From NCBI RefSeq assembly GCF_003990185.1, contig NZ_RZHF01000004.1, positions 434,001-498,000 on the forward strand: a DNA stretch of 64,000 nt, read 5' to 3'. Below, piece by piece: positions 19,229 to 28,518 of the stretch. Position 1 is the stretch's first letter, and each line of letters starts with the position of its first letter. This DNA is from Vreelandella nanhaiensis. GTDB taxonomy: Bacteria > Pseudomonadota > Gammaproteobacteria > Pseudomonadales > Halomonadaceae. The position numbers and the translations under genes were made by a program. The notes under the pieces are model-generated. The model saw only the letters and a list, made by a program, of their open reading frames with translations. It was not told the DNA's origin and made no database searches.

Positions 19229-20050
19229 TTATACCTCTATCATCTTTTGCTGGGTTTTCCAGTTGTTGAAATAATCGTGCGTATGGCCATAACTTCCATC
19301 CCGCCGGGCGACGAAGGCATGCTCCGCTTCCAGCGCGCCGCCTTTTTCAGGGTAGAGATTGATATAAATGTCCTGCCGTTTACCGACTTTCAGTAGCTCG
19401 CGGCTTAGCTCCCCCAAGCCCTCCCGCTCCAGATAATCCAGATCGAAAGTCAGTACCCGCGCCATGCCGTCACCTATCGTGCGCAGTGAATTACCCTCTG
19501 TGCGCTTATGCTCAGCGAAGTCCTGCCATTCCAAACTCACACCGTAGCTGGCATTCATTTTTGGCGAGTAAGCAAGCCCTGCGATGATGCGCGACACCTC
19601 TACATAGCCATCAGGATTGTTGCTGTCGCTAATCGTGATACGGTAATCGGTCGCCAGCGTGGCCACCGTCCAAACAACATGATGAGTGTTGGGAAACTCG
19701 GTTAAATCCTGCGCCCCCCATGGATCAACGCCAGCCCTCCACACGCCCAATGGAATAAGAGACGATGCGAAAATAACGCCTGAGTCATAAACCACGTCAC
19801 CCTGTAGTAGGTACTCAATGCGTATCGTGCCGGCGGACGTCAGGTTGTGGTTGTAAACCACCACTGCTGAAAGGAAATCAGGGTCGGGTAATGCGCAGTC
19901 AATCACCTGCGGCGCGGTATCCACAGAGCGCCAGACTTTAGAGCGCCCGCTACGCTGCGTGTACTCAATCGGTAGCGCTCCGCTGGTGGCCGTGAGCGTC
20001 GCCGTATCGTGAAAATTGTTAATGATCATTCTCAGATTGCTCAAAGCCAT
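19229..20050 (-). CDS. Phage tail tip/baseplate protein
   Basis: 273 aa. No named domain is certain. It begins MALSNLRMIINNFHDTATL and has beta-rich character: alternating hydrophobic strands with AVVVYNHNLTSAGTIRIEY (carbohydrate-binding-like jelly-roll flavour) and DLDYLEREGLGELSRELL. It overlaps the hub gene upstream by 10 bp and lies 3 bp before the fibre gene, so it is probably a tail-tip component linking hub and fibre. Function inferred from position only. Confidence 0.65.
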   Translation of the reverse strand: MALSNLRMIINNFHDTATLTATSGALPIEYTQRSGRSKVWRSVDTAPQVIDCALPDPDFLSAVVVYNHNLTSAGTIRIEYLLQGDVVYDSGVIFASSLIPLGVWRAGVDPWGAQDLTEFPNTHHVVWTVATLATDYRITISDSNNPDGYVEVSRIIAGLAYSPKMNASYGVSLEWQDFAEHKRTEGNSLRTIGDGMARVLTFDLDYLEREGLGELSRELLKVGKRQDIYINLYPEKGGALEAEHAFVARRDGSYGHTHDYFNNWKTQQKMIEV

Positions 20051-21393
20051 ATCTCCAGATTCGTGGTGCCCCGGGTGGGTGAGCGGCTAACGCTGGCAAC
20101 CCTCCCCACCCGGCCCGCTAACCGGGGGTGATCGACGGTGATGGCCATGCTGACGCGCACCGGCGGTAAAAACGCTTTGATGCTCCACGTCTCCCGGCGT
20201 TGAGCGCGCAGCGCTAGCAAGCGGTCACGCTCTGATGCGGCGTCCGCTGCGTTTTGGATCACACTGTTTAACTCTTCATGTCGGGCTAGCGGGTAGTCGT
20301 CCACTGCTTGCGTTTTACGGCTTTCTCGCCATTCCTTGCGTAGCCGTGATGCCTCCCCGGGGCTGCTTTCCTCAATAGCCCCCGCAATGATGGATAGCGG
20401 GGAGTAGTTGCGCCCCCAGCGCAGCGTTAAGCCACTCCAGGGGGGTTCGGTGGACGCTAAGCGGATCTGATCATATTCAATGTCATCACCGTCTAGCGTG
20501 ATGTCTGCCGCCGTGGGCAATACCCGCTGGCGTACGGTTAGCGCCCCCAGCGCATCGCGGTACCAATACGCGCCTAGCCCTTGGCAAAGCTCTTCGAGGA
20601 TCTGCGCACCGGTCACGTCGCCGTTGTAGTACAGCCCCACCCGGTAGTTGGGCAGCTGAACATCACCCAGCGGCACGCCGTAATAATCGGCTACCCACTC
20701 CACTACTTTTTTAGGCGTGTTGTGGGCTTCTTCAATATCCACGGTGAGCGTGCCTATTAGCCCGCTGCTCAGCACAAACGCGCCGCTAGAAAGCTCGTTT
20801 GTGTGGGTTACGGGGTTGCCATTGTCCTTTGGGTTTAGCGCCGTCACGGGCAAATAAGACGCTTTAAAGCGGTAAGGGTCTGGGGTTAGCAAGTACGCCG
20901 GGGCGTTGTAAACGCTACCCAGCGCTAGCGGCACCGGGCCTGCATCGTCCGGTAGTTGTCCTGTGTCGATGCGTTCATCGAACACACTGCTTTCGTCTTC
21001 CATGACGAACGACAGCACGCCCCGGCGGGCATCTGATATGCCGCCGTTACGCCCTTCGGCCAGCTTCCGAAAGTCGTCACGGGGCCAATCGGGCGCCCCC
21101 AGAAAAAGCTTAATAGGGTGGCCCTGCCAAGCATTGGCTGCCCAGTGGGTAATGCTGCCATCATCAAGTAGCGACACTTCCCCAAACCCAATCAGGCCAT
21201 CAATCCGCGTGGAAATATCAACGGCAGCGGTTAGGCAATCGTCGTACACGCGATTGGGGTCTGAATCGGTGGGGCGTGAGATAAACGGGCCGGTGGCCAC
21301 GTACTCAACGCCCCCGGCATGGTGCAGCTCGGCAAGCAGCACCCGGCTAGCGGTTAGATCCGCCAGCCATCTTTCATACTGCTGTTCGGTCAT
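20041..21393 (-). CDS. Phage tail hub/tip protein
   Basis: 450 aa. The start ATG overlaps the tape-measure stop codon (ATGA). N-terminal part ELHHAGGVEYVATGPFISRPTD and RNGGISDARRGVLSFVMEDESSVF. The central region with ALGSVYNAPAYLLTPD and VGLYYNGDVTGAQILEELCQGLGAYWYRD resembles tail-hub proteins of Pseudomonas and Burkholderia siphophages. Following the tape measure, it is expected to form the distal tail hub through which DNA passes. Family identity is from general resemblance. Confidence 0.65.
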   Translation of the reverse strand: MTEQQYERWLADLTASRVLLAELHHAGGVEYVATGPFISRPTDSDPNRVYDDCLTAAVDISTRIDGLIGFGEVSLLDDGSITHWAANAWQGHPIKLFLGAPDWPRDDFRKLAEGRNGGISDARRGVLSFVMEDESSVFDERIDTGQLPDDAGPVPLALGSVYNAPAYLLTPDPYRFKASYLPVTALNPKDNGNPVTHTNELSSGAFVLSSGLIGTLTVDIEEAHNTPKKVVEWVADYYGVPLGDVQLPNYRVGLYYNGDVTGAQILEELCQGLGAYWYRDALGALTVRQRVLPTAADITLDGDDIEYDQIRLASTEPPWSGLTLRWGRNYSPLSIIAGAIEESSPGEASRLRKEWRESRKTQAVDDYPLARHEELNSVIQNAADAASERDRLLALRAQRRETWSIKAFLPPVRVSMAITVDHPRLAGRVGRVASVSRSPTRGTTNLEIWL

Positions 21394-24300
21394 ACCGTAC
21401 GCCCCTTCAATCGTGCGGCGCGTGTCGCGGCGCGCTGTTCTTCCAGTTGATCACGCCGTTGCTGCTCGGCGCGGCTGGCACTGCTGGCCACGGCGTTAGC
21501 GGTATTGCTGGTATTGGTTTTAACATCACCCAACAGCCGATTAATGTCCGCTCGTAGCTGCTTGTTTTCGCTTCGCAGGTCTTGCAGCACCTGCACCACG
21601 TCCCTGTTATCCAGCGCGGGAAATTGCGGCATGGGAACGTTGGGCATGGGTAACTCAAGCGGGCCATCGGGCAGCTGCATTAGGCCGGTGGCGTCGATAC
21701 CCAAACGCCCGCCCGCACCGCGTGATAGCGGCACAATCGCCTCCGGCCCCGCTTCGCCCATCCATCCTAAATCGAACGCGGTAGGCTCATGCACGACAGA
21801 GTTAGTAAACACGCCGCCTTTGGCGAACATGCGCCCTTCGTTTTTACCCCACCGGTTATAGTGATACTCGCCCCACGCCTCTGGCGTCGTTTGCCCATAC
21901 GATGCCCCGGTGGCTAACGCCTTTTGCAGATCTGCATAACGCTCAACGTAAAGCCGCGCCCGTTCGGCCGTGGAAAGCGAGTTCAGGTACTCTTGATCAC
22001 CTAGGTAGCCGAAATTAACGCTGCCGGAATAACTACCACCCGACAGCGCAGCGGCATTACCCATTTGCTGGTGGTATTGGCTTTCAGCAAACGCTGCCTT
22101 CGCTGATCGATTAAAAAACGCTCTATCACGTTGCGACCACTGTTCTTGGCTCTGAGAGTGGGCCAACGCCCGCTGTAACTCTTCCGCAGACAACATCTGG
22201 TCATTGCCCGCAAAGCGCTTTAGTACCCCTGTCAGGTCATCTACACGCCGTTGGCTCAGCGTTTGATTAGGCGTATTACCCAGCACTGTTGCCTGTGCCT
22301 GCCGCTGCCACTCTTGCATATCAGCTAGCGATTGCTGGGCATCGGTTTCTAGCGATGCAACGCGGGCTGCTTGTTCGCGCTCACGCTGGATGCGCTCACG
22401 CTCGGCTTGTTCTGCGGCGGCCCGCTCGCGCTCAATCCGCGCCACCTCTTCCTGGGCAACACCCAGGGCGTTGATGGAATCGCGCAGGCTTACGATGTTG
22501 CTGTTAAGCCCCACGAATTGATCGGTCGTGCGGGACATTTCACCCACCAGCCCACCGAGCGAATCCAACTGATCCCGGGCGCGCTCTTCCAAGGTTTTGG
22601 TGTTGTCTTCGGTGCCCTCGCTGGTACGCCCCAACGCCTCTAGCCGGCTAATCGTGCCGCTGCCGTCAGCATCCAATTTGGCGAAGATCCGGCGTAGTTC
22701 TTCATCGCTGGCCATGCCTGCAAAGACGCTGTAGAACTCGTCCCAATCAATCAGGCCGCTGGCATCTAAATCAATCGCATCGAACATTGGATGCAATGAT
22801 TCAGCGATGCCGCCAGGCAGCTGGCTAACCGCCTCCTGCAGCGCGTCGCGGATCTCCTGAGCCAGATACTCCTCTGCGCTGATCTGGTCGGGTAGATCCT
22901 GCAGCGCGTCGAGAACGTCTTGCTGAATACGCTGAAATGCCCCGCCGCTGGCGTACATCGCTTCGCCGGCGGTTAGGTATTGGTCAGCGTATTGAGTGAT
23001 GGACTGCAGCGCGGACCGGTCGCCCGACTGGGCAAGAATCAACTGGCGAGCGAACTGGTCGCCCGCTTCTGTTAGATTCAGCCCTGGCGTGCCGCTAGTG
23101 GCATTGCGTTGGTCAATCCATTGATTGATATTACCCAACGTATTGGCCAGCTGATCACGCACGCGGGCCAGCTCGTTGACATAACGCTGCGCGGCCTGCG
23201 CGGCACCGTTCTTCGCCTGAGTTTCGTCTTCAATCGACCAGATAACACGCTGGGTTTCATGCAGCAGGGGGTCGATGCTGAGCAATTCGCGTTCACGCTG
23301 TAGCGCTAACGCGGCTTGGCTATCGCCTACGCTTTCCAGCAGCGTGATTTGCTGTTTAAACGACTGATTCTCAAATGCCTGCCACGCGCTGAGCGCTTGC
23401 TGCTCGGCACTCCCCAGCGCACTTTCGGCTTCGGTGAGCATGTCCGCAAAGCGATCACGCACACGCTCAAGCCCTTGCTCTACTTCCACCAGGGCCGGGG
23501 CCAGCTGCATCGCGGCGGCGTACAACTCGCGGCCCGCTTCGCTGTTGCGGTCGATACCGTCTACCAGGTCGCGTAGCTGGTCGGTCGTCGTGACAATCTC
23601 ACCGGTACGGGCGGTAAACGCGCCCATGGCTTTAGCGGCTTGCGTCATTGCCGCTTCTTGCCGTTCCGCCTCGGTGTAGAAATTCTGATAGTAGAACTCA
23701 GCGCGTTGCGCGAACTGCTCCATACCACCGCTTAGCGCCACCAGACTGGCCGCCGCATCCCCACCTGCTAGCGACGCCTCGTAGGCACTGCCGTGCAGCT
23801 GTTCTAACAGCGGGTTAACGCCTGTCAGCGCGGTGGCCAGCCTGTTGAGGGTTTCAACCGTGGTTTCCCCCGCCAGCGCGTACTCTGCCGGGTCTACCAC
23901 GCTTTGGGCAGCGCGGTTAACGATGTTTTGCAGCCAGTCCTGTACGGCCTGCTCTACCTCGGCCTCGCTTTTCCCCTTGGTGCTGATTTTGGTCAGCCCG
24001 GTGCTAAACGCGTTCAATGAGCTGGACTGTTGCCCCAGCACGTCCAACGTTATCGCTAGTGATGCCTCTTGGGCGCTGTAGGCCTGCTGTAATGCGGATT
24101 CAAATTCGCTATCAAGGGCGCTGGTTTGCGTGCGGTAGCTGGACCCTTTAAACAAGCCGCCACTTTTGCGTTGATACTCGTATTGGTTGCCGGTTATGTC
24201 GCCGCCGCTGACTCCGAGATTTAGCCCGCCGTCTTTGGTTTGCCAGCTTCCGCCGAACAGGCCTTTGGAGATGCTGGCCCCAATAGTCCCGCCGATAGCC

Positions 24301-26963
24301 GCGCCCAGCGGGCCTCCCAGCAGGAAACCACCCACGGCACCTAAGCCACCGGCAGCATTGCCGTATTTGGCATCCGGGGCTAGCTGGTTGCCCAACTGCA
24401 TGCCCATGTAACCGGCGCCCAGACCTCCTGCGATGCCGCTTATACCGCCCATCGACGCAAACATGCCGGGGTTAGCTGCACCAGCGGCAGCGCTGCCCGC
24501 CCAACCGGTATAGGTGCCTGTTGCTGCTTGGGCGCCGAAGCCACTGGCATAGCCAATTGGCGCAGTGCCCGCAGCTGCTGCTGAACTACCACCAAACCAG
24601 CCACTAACGGTATTCCAGCCGTTTTGCAGTGAGCCTATAGAATTTAGGTTGAAGCCACCGGCACCACTAGCCCCAGGCATGCCGGTTGTGTCCAGGCCCA
24701 TCATGCCCGCCACATGGAACGTTAAGCGCTGAGTCGTCAACATGTGGGCAATTTCAGCAAGCGTTTGCTGAAAGCCTCGCTTGACGGCATCCAGCGCGCT
24801 TTCGGATCCATCAATGAAGCCCAGCCATAAATCTTTGCCTGTATCATCTACGCGGCGAAGAGTGTTATCGGCCACGGTTTCCCAGCTAAGAAAACTGTTA
24901 GCAATTCGCTGGCTGGCATCTTCCGATGTCTTCGCGGTTTTGTCTGTCTCACGCTGCGCGGCCTGAAAAGATTCCTGCAGCTGCCCCATGGCCTGCATGT
25001 ACTGCACGGTATTCATGCGGCCGGTGGCCAGCGCCAGATTAAGCACACCGACATCTTGCGCGTACTGGCGGGCGGCACGGCGGTTGGGCTGGATGCGGTC
25101 TAGGAGGTTTTCGTAGGCGTTGGCTAGGGTGGTAGTTTCTTTGGCTGCTTCGCGGGTGGCTTTGCTCGCCGCGCCAGTCGTTTCTCCTAGCTCTACCGTT
25201 GAGGCAGTCGCTTCTCTGGTTGTACGCTCAAGTTGCTCGAGCTTTTCATCAATCTCGGTAACCGAGCCGCCAGCAGCTTCAATCGCCTTACGCGTATCCA
25301 GAAGTTCTAAACGCAGGTCATGAAGCTTCTGCTGGGCCTCACTGCGTTGCCCCATGCCAAAAGCTTGCTGCCCACCAACCCTATCCCATTGCTCCTGTTC
25401 GGCGGAAACGACCTGCTGTTGACGCTCGACGTCCATGGCAAGCTTCGTTTGACGGAACCTTTGGAATTGCTGCTCGGCCTCTAGCATGGCTCGGGCATTC
25501 TTGAGCGCAGCTTCTGAGTTCGCGTCGAGCGCGCTTGTCATGTCGTCTACGCGCTCAGTGGCCGTCTGAATCTTTGGCGCGACCAGGCCCAGCTCTTCGC
25601 GAAAATAGTAAATGGCCCCACCCGCCAGCACAGCCGCACCCAACGGCCCGCCGACCAAAGCCAGCGCCGCCGCGCCAGCGCGTGACGCTCCTGCCATCGC
25701 TTGGGCGGCAACCGTGCCACGCGCCATGGCGGCAGAGTTAGCATTAACGGCGGCGGTGTGGGCCGCCTCAGCGGCGATAGCGCGCTGATTCGCTGCGGCC
25801 ATTTGAGTGATGGCACGGGTGCGTAGCGTGGTATTGCCTGTAGCAGCGGCGATGGCCCGAGAGTTTTCATAGGCCCGCTTGGCTGCTGCCTGCTCAGCGG
25901 TGGCAAGGCGCAACGTTTCGGCTGCTTTGGCGCGGGCCGCCGCAGTAGCGGCTATCTCTGCCTGGGTATTTGCCACCGTGGCAGCGGTTTTTGTGGCCAC
26001 TTCTTTTGCGGAAGCCGCAAACGCTGCGGCATAGCGCCCCGCCATGACAGCGGCAAACAAGGCTGCCGCATCGCGAGCCGTGCCAAGAATGGTTTCCGCG
26101 CCTCCGATTTCCTGAATGAACGCACTGGTAACCTGCAACCCGGAGGTCATTGATGGCACCAGCTCGGCCGCTAGGGTCTGGCTTAAACCCTGGGCGGCAA
26201 ACTTCAAACGATCAACTTCATCGTTATAAGATGCCATGGCATTAGCAGTATCCTGACTGATCGTCAGGCCCAGGGCATCCGCCTCTGCGCGCATCGCGGC
26301 AATGGCGTCTGTGCCACTGTTGACGATCTGCACAAGCTTGACGCCTTCGCTATCCCACAACTTCTGCGCCAGCGCGACGCGTTCGCTGCTGCTCTCCACG
26401 TTCTGCATTGCGGTCGCAATACGCTCGAATTGCTCTTCCGGCGCCAGCCGGTTTAATTCGGCTGCATTGAGGTTTAGACGCTCAAGCGCTTTCGAGGCAA
26501 CGCCGGTTCCCTGGGCGGCTTCAGCAATACGGCGGGTTTGGCGCTGCCAAGCGGTAGTCAGCTGCCCGAACTCGACACCCGACAGCTTCGCAACGTAGTT
26601 ATACTGACTAAGAGCTTCTGTGCTTGCGCCAATGCGGAGATTGGTTTTCTGTAACTGATCGCCCCAGTCTACTTGGCTTTGGATTGTATTCGCGGCGAAC
26701 ATGCCCGCGATAACGCCCGCAATAGGCGCGGCCGCACGGCGTAGGGTTTCCAGACCGCGCGTAGCTACACTGGCACCTCTGTCGATCTCGGTTAATTGCT
26801 GGCCAGCGCGGGCGGCATCGCTGCCAAACCGCTTGGACTGGCGCGAACCACGATCAAAGCCTTGATTGAGCTTCCCCAACTCATCTTCCGTAGCCTTGAT
26901 GGCCCGGATACCGCCACTGGCATCACCGGTGATAATCAAACCAGCTTTGTAGTTCTGGGCCAT
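21390..26963 (-). CDS. Tape measure protein with EF-hand pair
   Basis: 1857 aa. It fixes tail length and is ejected with DNA. The N-terminal region is helical with Arg/Ala-rich coiled coils and hydrophobic segments around 75-95 and 445-465. A Gly/Ala-rich membrane-active-like stretch lies near 770-930. The C-terminal GEAGPEAIVPLSRG motif marks phage tape measures. Two canonical EF-hand loops occur at about 1398-1409 (DLDASGLIDWDE) and 1431-1442 (DADGSGTISRLE type). A YADLQKAL...HYNRWGKNEGR unit near 1730 looks like a repeat known from secreted calcium proteins. At roughly 1.5 angstrom per residue the tail would be about 280 nm (inference). Confidence 0.92.
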   Translation of the reverse strand: MAQNYKAGLIITGDASGGIRAIKATEDELGKLNQGFDRGSRQSKRFGSDAARAGQQLTEIDRGASVATRGLETLRRAAAPIAGVIAGMFAANTIQSQVDWGDQLQKTNLRIGASTEALSQYNYVAKLSGVEFGQLTTAWQRQTRRIAEAAQGTGVASKALERLNLNAAELNRLAPEEQFERIATAMQNVESSSERVALAQKLWDSEGVKLVQIVNSGTDAIAAMRAEADALGLTISQDTANAMASYNDEVDRLKFAAQGLSQTLAAELVPSMTSGLQVTSAFIQEIGGAETILGTARDAAALFAAVMAGRYAAAFAASAKEVATKTAATVANTQAEIAATAAARAKAAETLRLATAEQAAAKRAYENSRAIAAATGNTTLRTRAITQMAAANQRAIAAEAAHTAAVNANSAAMARGTVAAQAMAGASRAGAAALALVGGPLGAAVLAGGAIYYFREELGLVAPKIQTATERVDDMTSALDANSEAALKNARAMLEAEQQFQRFRQTKLAMDVERQQQVVSAEQEQWDRVGGQQAFGMGQRSEAQQKLHDLRLELLDTRKAIEAAGGSVTEIDEKLEQLERTTREATASTVELGETTGAASKATREAAKETTTLANAYENLLDRIQPNRRAARQYAQDVGVLNLALATGRMNTVQYMQAMGQLQESFQAAQRETDKTAKTSEDASQRIANSFLSWETVADNTLRRVDDTGKDLWLGFIDGSESALDAVKRGFQQTLAEIAHMLTTQRLTFHVAGMMGLDTTGMPGASGAGGFNLNSIGSLQNGWNTVSGWFGGSSAAAAGTAPIGYASGFGAQAATGTYTGWAGSAAAGAANPGMFASMGGISGIAGGLGAGYMGMQLGNQLAPDAKYGNAAGGLGAVGGFLLGGPLGAAIGGTIGASISKGLFGGSWQTKDGGLNLGVSGGDITGNQYEYQRKSGGLFKGSSYRTQTSALDSEFESALQQAYSAQEASLAITLDVLGQQSSSLNAFSTGLTKISTKGKSEAEVEQAVQDWLQNIVNRAAQSVVDPAEYALAGETTVETLNRLATALTGVNPLLEQLHGSAYEASLAGGDAAASLVALSGGMEQFAQRAEFYYQNFYTEAERQEAAMTQAAKAMGAFTARTGEIVTTTDQLRDLVDGIDRNSEAGRELYAAAMQLAPALVEVEQGLERVRDRFADMLTEAESALGSAEQQALSAWQAFENQSFKQQITLLESVGDSQAALALQRERELLSIDPLLHETQRVIWSIEDETQAKNGAAQAAQRYVNELARVRDQLANTLGNINQWIDQRNATSGTPGLNLTEAGDQFARQLILAQSGDRSALQSITQYADQYLTAGEAMYASGGAFQRIQQDVLDALQDLPDQISAEEYLAQEIRDALQEAVSQLPGGIAESLHPMFDAIDLDASGLIDWDEFYSVFAGMASDEELRRIFAKLDADGSGTISRLEALGRTSEGTEDNTKTLEERARDQLDSLGGLVGEMSRTTDQFVGLNSNIVSLRDSINALGVAQEEVARIERERAAAEQAERERIQREREQAARVASLETDAQQSLADMQEWQRQAQATVLGNTPNQTLSQRRVDDLTGVLKRFAGNDQMLSAEELQRALAHSQSQEQWSQRDRAFFNRSAKAAFAESQYHQQMGNAAALSGGSYSGSVNFGYLGDQEYLNSLSTAERARLYVERYADLQKALATGASYGQTTPEAWGEYHYNRWGKNEGRMFAKGGVFTNSVVHEPTAFDLGWMGEAGPEAIVPLSRGAGGRLGIDATGLMQLPDGPLELPMPNVPMPQFPALDNRDVVQVLQDLRSENKQLRADINRLLGDVKTNTSNTANAVASSASRAEQQRRDQLEEQRAATRAARLKGRTV

Positions 26964-26987
26964 TACGACACCTCAAATTGCGGGCAC

Positions 26988-27014
26988 AAAAAAGCCCGCG
27001 CTATGGCGGGCTTC
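26988..27014. terminator. Intrinsic terminator between moron cassette and tape measure gene
   Basis: Stem AAGCCCGC/GCGGGCTT with a short loop. On the minus strand a run of T follows. It lies 25 bp upstream of the tape-measure start and after the exported-protein gene. It therefore insulates the cassette from the tail genes unless late transcription is antiterminated. Confidence 0.75.
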
Positions 27015-27054
27015 TTAGGATGTTAAATTCACATAGTCTTACGGGCAGCGACAC

Positions 27055-27510
27055 TCAGTCGCTTTTTAACTCTTCAAGCTGTCTCAGCAAGGCTTCAGTC
27101 TCACGCCGATCGGCTTCCAATGCCTCTATAGCGACCTCGGCATCTTCGTTCAAGGGCACGCCATCAACATCGAAGGCCGAGAAGAAAATAACCTCTGGCA
27201 CAACCTCATAATTTTTGATGCTTTGAATTTCACCAGGGGCATCAATTTCAAGCGCATACGTATCGCCAGGCTCCACCCCGCCAGGCACATGATAGCTTTG
27301 CTCCCAAGAATCTACCCATGGCACAGCTCGGCCTGGGGTAATAAATCGAGCCGCTATGTAGCCTCTCGCTACGGCTCTATCACCTGAATTTTCGATAATC
27401 ACTTCAAAACCTAAAGCATCCGGCAATAGACTGGCATCAATTACTGCTACGTCTGCTTGTGCGGACATCGAAAGCAGGCAAGCTGAACACGCAATGAGCA
27501 ATCTATTCAT
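27055..27510 (-). CDS. Exported protein of unknown function in prophage cassette
   Basis: 151 aa with a clear signal peptide (MNRLLIACSACLLSMSAQA, cut before DVAVID), so periplasmic or secreted. The mature part is a beta-rich domain (FEVIIENSGDRAVARGYIA), similar in flavour to immunoglobulin-like folds. It ends in a charged helix (EALEADRRETEALLRQLEELKSD) likely to form a coiled coil. Its ATG abuts the exonuclease-BRCT stop codon, so both are probably co-translated. Not a structural phage protein by position. Possibilities include a lysogenic conversion or superinfection-exclusion factor; unproven. Confidence 0.7.
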   Translation of the reverse strand: MNRLLIACSACLLSMSAQADVAVIDASLLPDALGFEVIIENSGDRAVARGYIAARFITPGRAVPWVDSWEQSYHVPGGVEPGDTYALEIDAPGEIQSIKNYEVVPEVIFFSAFDVDGVPLNEDAEVAIEALEADRRETEALLRQLEELKSD

Positions 27511-28401
27511 TTATGGACTTCCCGACAGCAAGGGTTTAAGCATTGATATGAAATCGCTTTCTCCAAGGATTCGAATAGTCTGGCCTTTTGAAATCAGCTC
27601 TTCCGCTTTCCGGTGCTTGCTACTTTTATCTGCCCCGACTAAGCGCTTTAAATCTTGATCACCTACCACCAGCATGGTTGTTTTTTTACTCACCCCGCCA
27701 AGAGGGACGCAGCCCAGTTTCGCAGCCGCTTCGCGAGCCTGCTCTCTTGTCATACTGAGCGCGCCGGTAAACACAATGCCTTCGCCGTGCAGGGCTCCTT
27801 CCGTGCTTACTTCATAAGTGGATACGTGCCGTTCATAGCCTTGACCTGGTCGAATAGGTGCGGTGACGCACTGAAGCCAATCCGATACACCGAGACCGCT
27901 TGCCTCTATCGCTAACAGGAATATCTCACCGGCGGCGATAGCATCCGCTTCTGCGTCGTGGTGTTTTAGCAAATCCACACCCAGACGCCGGGCCGTCTTG
28001 GCTAAGGCAACGCCCTCCGTTGCCGCCTCTTCTGGCCACGCCCTTCTAACTACCGGATGCAAGTTAAGCCACGCTGTTGTCGGGGGCTCTTGACCGTATC
28101 GACGGCAAGCTTGAGCTACCGCGGCTCTATCGAAATGGCCATACGAAGCGACAACGCTATCGCTGAATATACGGCTGATTACGGGTAGCACGGCTGCAAA
28201 GGTCGGCTGACCCTGCACTAGATCGGGCGTGATGCCATGTATGGCAATATTGAATTCATCGAACCCGTCTTCCGGATCGACAAGCAAGGAGTGCGTCTCC
28301 ACGCGTCTCCCTTGCTCATATACCGCTAGGCCTACCTGACAGATAGAGCTCATATCAGGGTTCGCGGTTTCTACATCGATTACAACAAATCGCTCTGCCA
28401 C
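27511..28401 (-). CDS. DEDDh 3'-5' exonuclease with C-terminal BRCT domain
   Basis: 296 aa from GTG 28401, chosen because AGGAGGGG lies just upstream and the exonuclease fold starts at once (ERFVVIDVETANPD). Exo I holds Asp/Glu in DVET, Exo II lies around YGHFDRAAV, and Exo III is LKHHDAEADA, giving the full DEDDh set of DnaQ-like nucleases. Residues about 215-290 form a BRCT domain (GIVFTGALSMTREQAREAAAKLG, SKKTTMLVVGD, KAEELISKGQTIRILGESDF). The combination occurs in stand-alone DnaQ-like bacterial exonucleases of repair type. Here it lies inside a phage tail operon; possible roles are repair, nucleotide supply or anti-competitor activity. Confidence 0.85.
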   Translation of the reverse strand: MAERFVVIDVETANPDMSSICQVGLAVYEQGRRVETHSLLVDPEDGFDEFNIAIHGITPDLVQGQPTFAAVLPVISRIFSDSVVASYGHFDRAAVAQACRRYGQEPPTTAWLNLHPVVRRAWPEEAATEGVALAKTARRLGVDLLKHHDAEADAIAAGEIFLLAIEASGLGVSDWLQCVTAPIRPGQGYERHVSTYEVSTEGALHGEGIVFTGALSMTREQAREAAAKLGCVPLGGVSKKTTMLVVGDQDLKRLVGADKSSKHRKAEELISKGQTIRILGESDFISMLKPLLSGSP

Positions 28402-28518
28402 AGCGCCCCTCCTGTTCTTATGATCTAGGGGGGTTGCGACAATATTCAGCCACGACCAATTCCCCGTTGAGTCACCCCAACAGGGAACGTATCGCACTTA
28501 GCTAAGTTTGACTAGGCG

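Noticed and set aside
18734..19274. 130-137 aa plus-strand ORFs opposite the tail fibre shaft
   Set aside because: Mirror frames of the Ala-rich coiled coil.
21505..26598. Many plus-strand ORFs opposite the tape measure gene
   Set aside because: Low-complexity, Ala/Ser/Pro-rich shadows of the minus-strand coding bias; no ribosome-binding sites.
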